A stretch of DNA of 64,000 nt from Tubulanus polymorphus (taxonomy: Eukaryota > Nemertea > Palaeonemertea > Tubulaniformes > Tubulanidae). Shown here in pieces: positions 57,091-64,000 of the stretch. Made by a program: the position numbers and the translations under genes. The stretch covers positions 19,240,450 through 19,304,449 of the forward strand of contig NC_134029.1 of assembly GCF_964204645.1 (NCBI RefSeq), written 5' to 3'. Every line of letters starts with the position of its first letter. Within the stretch, counting starts at the first letter, position 1. Under the pieces are notes generated by a model. It was given only the letters and a program-made list of their open reading frames with translations. It was not told the origin of the DNA and searched no databases.

Positions 57091-58470
57091 TTCGATCCTT
57101 TTCGTTATCTTTGTTCGTATCGTCCGTCGTTTTTTCCCGCTTGTTATGTTTTCTCTCATATTTCGGGATCGGCGAAGAAGCTGTTGCTTGCGCATATATA
57201 CATGCATGTATTATTTTAAATTCATCAATTATGCGTAAAATATATTTGACGATATTATAAATTCAACTAATGATTGGATTTGAAAATAACAATCTCGAAA
57301 ATAGATTGATTTTGGTCCGTATTGTACATCATTTCCCAAGTTAACTCATAACGGAAACGTTGCTCGCGGAAATGTCAGGTGCATGCTGGTAAACGAATTT
57401 AAAAATCATTTCAAAAAAGCAATAAGTTCTTTGTGAGCAGAATTTCTTGATGGTATCTTTCATTAATATACTAGTAGCATATAGAATTTCCACCGTCAGA
57501 TGTTGCGATAATTGGACGAAGCCTTTTTCGAAAAACACTCCTACTAAATTATTCACCTTAATGCATTTTGTCGATCTTCCCCACTCGTTTTACCTTAAAC
57601 AGTCCCTGATGAAATATTGAAACTATAATCTCCAAAAGAAGCGCGATGGACTGTCGAAACTTGAGTGTAAATGTTGTTTTTGTCAAGCAAGGGGACGGAT
57701 ACAGCTGGTTAAGTTTTCTCTACCCGTTTGCGCAGTTGTGACTCCTTAAGACGAGTCATTAAGTTGTTAGATTCACTATAGAATTCTTGAATCTATGACT
57801 GGCCCCTGGGACTCAGTTGCGCCGTTGTGTCCCAAAAAATTGTTTTCATTAAAATTATCTTTGATTTTCAATTTCTAGTATGGCTACACCCTTCTGGAAA
57901 AATGGCTTCTTTCATTAAATTTCCCTACTCAACCTAGTGACATCATCCTACGAAACCTTTGATAAAGCAGACTGGTTCTAAATAAGTATTTAATATAAAT
58001 GTAATAAAATATGCCCATATACACATGTAGGGGCGAATCCAGGAAAATCGTGGTATATTCTGGTAATGAAAAAGAGCACTTCTATAGAAAGGGATCATAT
58101 AGAACTGAGTTACGGACGTACGGAGTTCAAAAGATGAAATTATCAAAAATTATAAACACAAAATTCAAATCTAGCGTAACAAAAATATTAACTCGTGATG
58201 ATATAATCGGTGCACGAACATCAGTATAGTACTATTTATCTGTTTTTATTTTGATCTGTGATACTTAAAAAGGGAACGCAAAGAGGGGTTTCGGATCCGG
58301 GAACCCACTCCCCGGGAAGGAGGGGGGGGGGTATCAAACTTCAAAGCTTTTAGTTATTGAGAGATGTTCTGAAGAAACGAGTATCAATGAGACAATGAAT
58401 TTCACCGCACAATTCGAAGAGAATTACAGAAAATTCCATAAAATAAATCCATTAAAAAGATGCCATGAAA
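57091..58470. other. Gene-poor stretch
   Basis: No domain-bearing ORF. A poly-G tract follows ACTCCCCGGGAAGGAG near 58322. Confidence 0.45.
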
Positions 58471-58473
58471 TGT

Positions 58474-58655
58474 TCTGTGAAACGTGAATGCATTTTTCAT
58501 CAACATTTCGGCTATCATAGCCATCATCAGGTGCGCTGGTGTGGGATTAAGTTACATGCATAAGAATTATTAATGATACTAGTAACATATTCCTGATGAT
58601 GGCTATTAGATAATAGCTGAAACTTTGATGAAAAACTCATTCACATTTAGCCGAA
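58474..58655 (+). mobile_element. Inverted element with hammerhead-like cores on both strands
   Basis: Imperfect arms share GTGAATGCATTTTTCATCAA / TTGATGAAAAACTCATTCAC. Plus strand: CTGATGA (58593-58599), stem GGCTATT/AATAGCT, GAAAC (58619-58623). Minus strand: CTGATGA (58530-58524), stem GGCTA/TAGCC, GAAA (58509-58506). It belongs to the same family as the palindrome in MPHOSPH10 intron 4, but is more diverged. Confidence 0.65.
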
Positions 58656-60517
58656 CCGTGGAATCTAAAACGTTTTAGTCTTATAACATGGGAATTGCTC
58701 CCCCACTATAGAATTTTTAGCAGCGTTGATAATCTATGATCGCCATCATCGAAAATTTGAAGGACACTTTTTCAAAAGGGGTCCGTCCGTCGAACTAACC
58801 CACATCCTGCGTACGGCCCAGCCCAACTGATACATGTTTCATTGATCGCCTAAACCTTATTTTCAGTAGCTCATCTATTACAATTACGTAAACACGGAAC
58901 AAGGGCTTAGAATTGCTGAAGTGACGCTTCTTAAGGATTTAATCTGTTTCTTGCAAATCAAAATCGTAAAAAACAATCAGGAATAATTCTCGTCGAAATA
59001 ATTAGAATTCTTGATATCTCCGCGCGCTTGTAAGCTTTTCCTCAAATTCGTAAAATCCGGGAAACCGGTCTGATTAGACAGATCAGTCGGACAGATTTTG
59101 AAACCGATCCTTCTAACGCAAGCCAGTTTCATTAGTGGCCGATCATTTAAGAAATTTAACAAATTCGAAGTATCGAAGTTATAAAGAGAAGACTTAAAAG
59201 TGACGGAGATTTTCAATCGAAAAATCTAAGTTCGGTGAAATCGTTGATGAGTGTCTTAACCCATAAGCCCGTTCCTTCTTAGGTCCGTGGTAGCGAGCTT
59301 TATCTTGGAGTATTAATTTTGACTGCTTTAACTATTGCATTTACAGTAAGAACCGACTGTAGTGACGAAAATAATATCACAGGTAAAAACACTCGATATG
59401 TTATTCATCGTAGTCAATTCCTCGATGGACTCGAGAATGAATACGAATTCTTTCGCCGGTCTTGTATTACAAGTATTTACCTTTGTAAGACAAGACAGCG
59501 GAGGGAACATTTGATAACCTGTTTTTTTAGCGCGACACACGAGAACCACCGACATTTGCTTTTTGTATCGGCTTTATGTCGAATCGGAGCCGAAACCAGA
59601 GGAGACAGGCGTATCAGAAAAAACTACGATCAAACGAGTAAAACCGAAAAGATTTTTTGCTTAATGGTTTCGTGATGAAAGATTAATATCGACGAAAGAT
59701 TGCAGATCTTTTTTCGCCGGGATGGATTGCTGGGTTTAGGAATTTTTCGTGACAAGGGTCAAACACTGTTAGTAAATATAAGAGACGTATTCAATGTATT
59801 AGTTTTGCTAGGAATTTTATGATATTTTATAATAAACTTATAAGTAAATATGTGTATGAAAATAAAGAAACCGCGTTTCGTATTCGTAAAAGAAACCGAT
59901 GAATCTTAAAAATATACCCGGGTCAGTGAGTTGCTCAAAAGTTGGTTAAAATTAGCAGCAAAAAAAAACAGCGGATATAGTTGGAAAAGGTCTCTCTGTA
60001 CTATGTACTAAGGAAGGCTCCTGATTCTCGAATAACGGCGCAGATCAAGAACATACAATGCATCTTAGAGAATATAACCAAAAGGATGTGGTATTGTGAA
60101 ACGGCAAACTGCAGTTTCACTGGTTAATTAGATGAATTCATTTCCAGTGATGCGCAGCCCTTGGGTCAAATTTTATGGAACTGAGTCACGTTCTATATAT
60201 TCTAATATCCAGATATTCCTTTCGGGTACAATCTCTAAATCTATGGATCCTTTTGGCGCGAACTAGCGGCTATTTCATTAGTTGTGTTAGGTCCCCAATA
60301 AAAACCTCGTAGACAAATTCTCACCAGGCGATGCATGCAAGCGGCCTGCGCATACCTAGCTGAAGTTCGCCATCTTCTCCCAGCAGATATTTCTGGAAAT
60401 ATACCGCACGCCTATGACTGATAACAACCATATACATGTACTAAGGTTGTATTTTTAAAAAACAACGTCCGCGACCTCTGCGTTTGACGAATTTGTTTAG
60501 ATCGGATGTATAGTCCG

Positions 60518-60606
60518 ACAATACATAATCTGCATAACAGAACGATAACCACACTCATCTTCAGGTCACCTGACAATACATAATCACAATACATAATCTG
60601 CATAAC
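60518..60606. repeat. Direct repeat, 68-bp spacing
   Basis: ACAATACATAATCTGCATAA occurs at 60518 and 60586. Between them is the palindrome TCAGGTCACCTGA, and GTTTCGG follows. The arrangement recalls a decayed tandem terminus of the ribozyme-like family, but a core is not convincing. Confidence 0.4.
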
Positions 60607-61770
60607 GTTTCGGTTCGTGTCGATCCGTGTTTCAGTTTGTATTCTTTTCGGGGAGTATTCATCTTACGATTCAGGGTTTTAACTTAAGATTCCGATTGGC
60701 GCTGCAATTTTTGCGGCAAACCAGCGCACCCGTTCTAGTGTGGCAGTGTATATTTACATTTTAAATAGGAAATACTTAAAATATTTCCTTTTTTTATAAA
60801 TACTTTCAAGTAGTTAATTTTTCCTTTCACTCCGCGTCCTAATTCTTCAAATATTGTTTTCCATGACACCGGATCACCCTCGGTTTCAACGGTGTTTTCG
60901 CTATGTAGTTACTGAATGTGTCTAACGGAGTTGAACTCATTGTGTTAGCGCGCAGAATGTTTTATGGATTGTTTCTTTTTATCTCTCACTTCTGGAAAAG
61001 GCGATTAAATTTTTGAGCTTTAAAAACTGTCCGCAAACCGAGGAAACGTCATACCGCAGACAGAATTCCATCAAATATATAAAACGTATTAAGCACTTAT
61101 ATATATTCTTTGAATTGAAATACTATAATTGCCATCTACCTCAATGAGTTCCGTAGGTTTTTTCTAGTGTCTAGCTTCTAGCGTGACGTACGCGCGTCTA
61201 GAATTTCTCGAAGCCATTCGCATTTTATAATCGTAACGAAATACGATCAAGTTTATTGTTTTGCGCATTCGTATTTCGAATTCAAAGCAACTGCTGAAAC
61301 TTGACGAGTGCCGATCGATTCGAAATTAGAAAAAGATTAAGTCATTTCTATTTATATGAATCATGCCACGCATTATCACCCTTGCCTACATAGATGTCGT
61401 TTGCCGATTGATTTTTGAGCCGAAAGAGCTGCTGAAAATTGAAGATATAATGTACATACTATTTGTTGATGGTGGATTTCAAATTGTAGGGAATAGGAGC
61501 TACAATCTCATATCTCACACCTTCTCTACTTTTTCGTTGAATCGTCGTTAGATTCGCAAACTTAGATTCCCGAAATCTATCTCTATGAATAATTTTCGGG
61601 ATCCGTGAAATAATTGGATTTAATTCTATCTAAATTACCATCGATTCCAAAATCTATGTCTACGGAGGAAGTAAGAGCCTGCATTCCTCTTTCTTTCGAT
61701 TCTCGTAGATAATTGAAGAAATCACACGATTCGAATTTTATATGATGAAATTTATTATTTTGAAACCACG

Positions 61771-61803
61771 ACTTTTTGGCTGTTGACTAACAGCCATTAT
61801 CAG
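61771..61803 (-). repeat. Decayed hammerhead-like motif
   Basis: Minus strand: CTGATAA (61803-61797), stem GGCTGTT/AACAGCC, then AAAA in place of GAAA. Both core segments carry a substitution, so it should be inactive. Confidence 0.4.
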
Positions 61804-62939
61804 GTGGAATGATTACCTTCAAGTATCGACACGCATTAGATTGTCATCCGACTATAATTCACGCCCGTAGCCAGCCATGTGATTGGCGGAGGGGGGGGGG
61901 GTCGGTATTTACAATAGTGAACTTTTTGTAAGGTGCACACCCCAAAAGGCGCGTAGTTTTATTCGGGGGTCCTGAGAGTGCTCACTCAGATTTTTTTTTC
62001 AAAAATCGGTTGCAAAGAGGGGCGATTTCAAGGCTTCTGGCATATTGCAATTCTGGCATCTTCTGCAATTTGGCATCGAATCAAGCAAGTTTGAAAGGAA
62101 TATGTCTTGAACTGAAAGGGCCAATGAGTGAATTAAAAAAAAATAGATGCTCGGATTTTCTTTAAGGCTGTCATCAGGGCGGTTCTTCCGAGAGGATTGG
62201 GGGGGGGGTTCATCCAAACCCCCAGAACTCCCTTTTTAATACGGACCTGGAATTGTCAAGCATTGTTTAGTATCATTCCAATGGTATCATTTTCACGGCG
62301 TTCAAACTGCGACTGACGTCTTCCATCCATAATGACTAGGTACGCAGTCGAAATGCTACATTTAGTGACGGTGTGACTCAATTTAAATTCGCGCTGATGA
62401 GGATGGAAGCTACGTCCTTCTTGTCACTTAAGGATGTTTTGCGCTGAGGAATTGCCCCGTAAATGACACGGTGGAATATCCGAGCGCGATGCGCGGTGCC
62501 TTCCGGGGCAAGGGGAACTGTCTTCAATAACGCCAAATGCTTCGACGCAGCGTGTCTCATCAATAAAATTGACAAACTTCAAGCTTGTGGATATAATTCC
62601 ACATTAAAGTAATCTCTTCGCGAAATCTCTTTTCGAATGTCCCCGCGCCCCGCGTTCTTACGGAATGGGAATTTGATGGTGGATCTGGCGGCGTGTGAAT
62701 ATACGCTACGGCAAAAATTTCGACTCGTATAAACTGGATCAAACTGGATTTTCTCAAATATGATTGATCCTCCTTCGTAAACCGGGAATCAGCTATTTGA
62801 AATGAGCTTTTGAAAATATCGTCAATTGGTTCAACTTACAACTGAAACAGTTAACTCATTTAAAAACCCAAAACTTGAAAGCAAGGAAAAACGAGACCGA
62901 AAGATTTTCTTCAGATTATTCATTTCAATAACATTAATG

Positions 62940-62948
62940 ATAATGATA

Positions 62949-63018
<70 letters not shown>
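62940..63018 (+). repeat. (AAT)n microsatellite
   Basis: About 22 AAT/TAA units with an early interruption (ATGATAATGATAATAGTAAT). Confidence 0.95.
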
Positions 63019-63021
<3 letters not shown>

Positions 63022-63105
63022 TAATCTTTATTTACATGGAAATCATAACATGATATAACACTCAGTTAGAACGATGACCACACTCAAACGTGGTGAACGG
63101 ATAAT

Positions 63106-63218
63106 AAGATAAAATCCCACTATTTACAGATTAAAAGAATTTTTAAATATTTTAGATTTAATAAATAAATTCTTGTTTTTAAATTCTTTTAATCTGTAAA
63201 TAGTGGGATTTTATCTTA
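63106..63218 (+). repeat. Hairpin-forming inverted repeat
   Basis: Left arm GATAAAATCCCACTATTTAC followed by AGATTAAAAGAATTT, with the exact complement 40 bases later. A diverged single arm (TTTTAATCCGTAAATAGTGG) lies at about 12327-12350 and a more distant one near 340-395, so this is a dispersed family. Confidence 0.8.
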
Positions 63219-63563
63219 TTATAACACTCAGTTTTATGGATGCATAATTAAATAGATATATGATTAAATAGATAAATATGTTGTAGAAGTTATAATATCG
63301 ATGAAGATGCCCAAGAAGCAAAATGCTTGTAAAAAGGGTCACCTAAACACATACACACTCACATTCATCCAGAAGAAAAATCGGTTATGTAATAAATGGC
63401 GAATAATTTATGCTAAATCATTTAGCTAGGGATTGTATTATTTTTGAATTTATATTTAAGTTCGTTCAGAGATTTAGAAATTTGTAAGCTGTTGGGATCT
63501 TTCCACTTATATCAAATTTATGAATAAAAATCCCAATACCAGTGGCCACGTTAAGGTGTTCCA

Positions 63564-63770
63564 ATGATAATTTTTGCATTGAAACTAGCCTGTTGGCTGC
63601 GTCCTGTCTTCCCCAATGTCATGGCAAGAACATGGCAATACTGTAATCTAAATATTGCTAAAAATGAATATCATGTTCTGGTAAAATGCCCGTTGTACAG
63701 AGACGAACGAATGAGACGCATCACACAAAATGTTCTTTGTAACCCAAATAGCTGTATACGCTTTTTCTGA
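63564..63770 (+). pseudogene. LINE reverse-transcriptase C-terminal remnant (second family)
   Basis: The frame reads MARTWQYCNLNIAKNEYHVL then VKCPLYRDERMRR and a stop at 63768-63770. The spacing C...NEYHVLVKC matches the H-x4-C half of the LINE polymerase tail. The first cysteine of the C-x2-C pair is Trp (TGG). No upstream polymerase is in frame. It differs from the remnant at 49 kb. Confidence 0.65.
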
Positions 63771-64000
63771 AAAATCCAGGCAATATGAATGCTTTCCCTT
63801 GTTTCTCTTAAAGTTTTAGATTAAGCGCGATATAGTATGCATTTCGTAGTTTCGAAATCAATTTCCGTTTGTAAATTGTTTATCATTTCTCTCATCAAAT
63901 TGTTTTGTTGCCCGTGTGGTCATGATATGTATTTTTCCAGATTTTTATTGTAAAAGAAATTATCGTTGACACTAAATTCTATTATTATTATCACATTCCA

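Larger units (their letters stand above)
58660..62938. other. Gene-poor stretch
   Basis: Contains the direct repeat at 60.5 kb, a decayed hammerhead-like motif at 61.77-61.80 kb and two poly-G tracts. ATG frames at 59319-59675, 61363-61551 and 62575-62378 have no recognisable domain and are not called. Confidence 0.5.

Noticed and set aside
57606-57628. CTGATGA followed closely by GAAAC
   Set aside because: Only six bases lie between the two core segments, so no stem II hairpin can form. Chance match.
62826-63053. ORF with a poly-Ile run
   Set aside because: Translation of the (AAT)n microsatellite.

Overview
The window looks like nuclear DNA of an invertebrate animal. Genes are split by GT-AG introns, protein families are metazoan, non-coding DNA is AT-rich and long, and small DNA transposons are dense. 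A marine spiralian (mollusc-like) host fits best, because the large receptor resembles the GRL101-type receptors first described in a snail. That placement is inference.

Three host genes are readable. (1) A cadherin of protocadherin type lies on the minus strand. A large exon (14221-12482) encodes a signal peptide and five cadherin repeats. It splices across a 12.4 kb intron, in frame, into an exon at 107-1 that runs off the window. (2) A complete MPHOSPH10 (MPP10, U3 snoRNP subunit) gene runs 16508-22637 on the plus strand in 11 exons whose phases all agree (669 aa). (3) A three-exon gene at 24036-29985 (1927 aa) encodes a receptor with CUB-like, C-type-lectin-like, LDL-receptor-A and leucine-rich repeats in front of a class A seven-helix domain.

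The most unusual structure is an 8.3 kb near-perfect palindrome at 31713-40034. It is very AT-rich and carries four intronless ORFs per arm in mirror image, two of them with short zinc-finger-like tails. Each arm also holds a 47-bp promoter-side repeat and a large 24/17-bp tandem array. The arms differ by 555 bp of array and three substitutions that I could see elsewhere. A further AT-rich Cys-containing ORF crosses its left edge. Its right edge abuts a decayed copy of the last two MPHOSPH10 exons (40035-41065). Together with a repeat pair at 30.6-31.1 kb and 48.0-48.5 kb, this suggests an old tandem duplication with the palindrome at the junction. The small proteins and AT-rich style resemble endogenised DNA-virus or Polinton-like material, but no polymerase, integrase or capsid gene is visible.

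The rest is host non-coding DNA rich in small inverted-repeat elements. Several have visible target-site duplications (8896-9144, 14937-15372, 41226-42060, 55320-56652). The element at 55.3-56.7 kb is built of about twenty GC-rich hairpin units. Four places carry hammerhead-ribozyme-like CUGAUGA...GAAA cores, two of them in MPHOSPH10 introns. There are also remnants of LINE reverse-transcriptase tails (49.1-49.5 kb and 63.6-63.8 kb) and a decayed MADF/Myb-like domain inside the 41.2 kb element. From 42 kb to the end I see no intact host gene.
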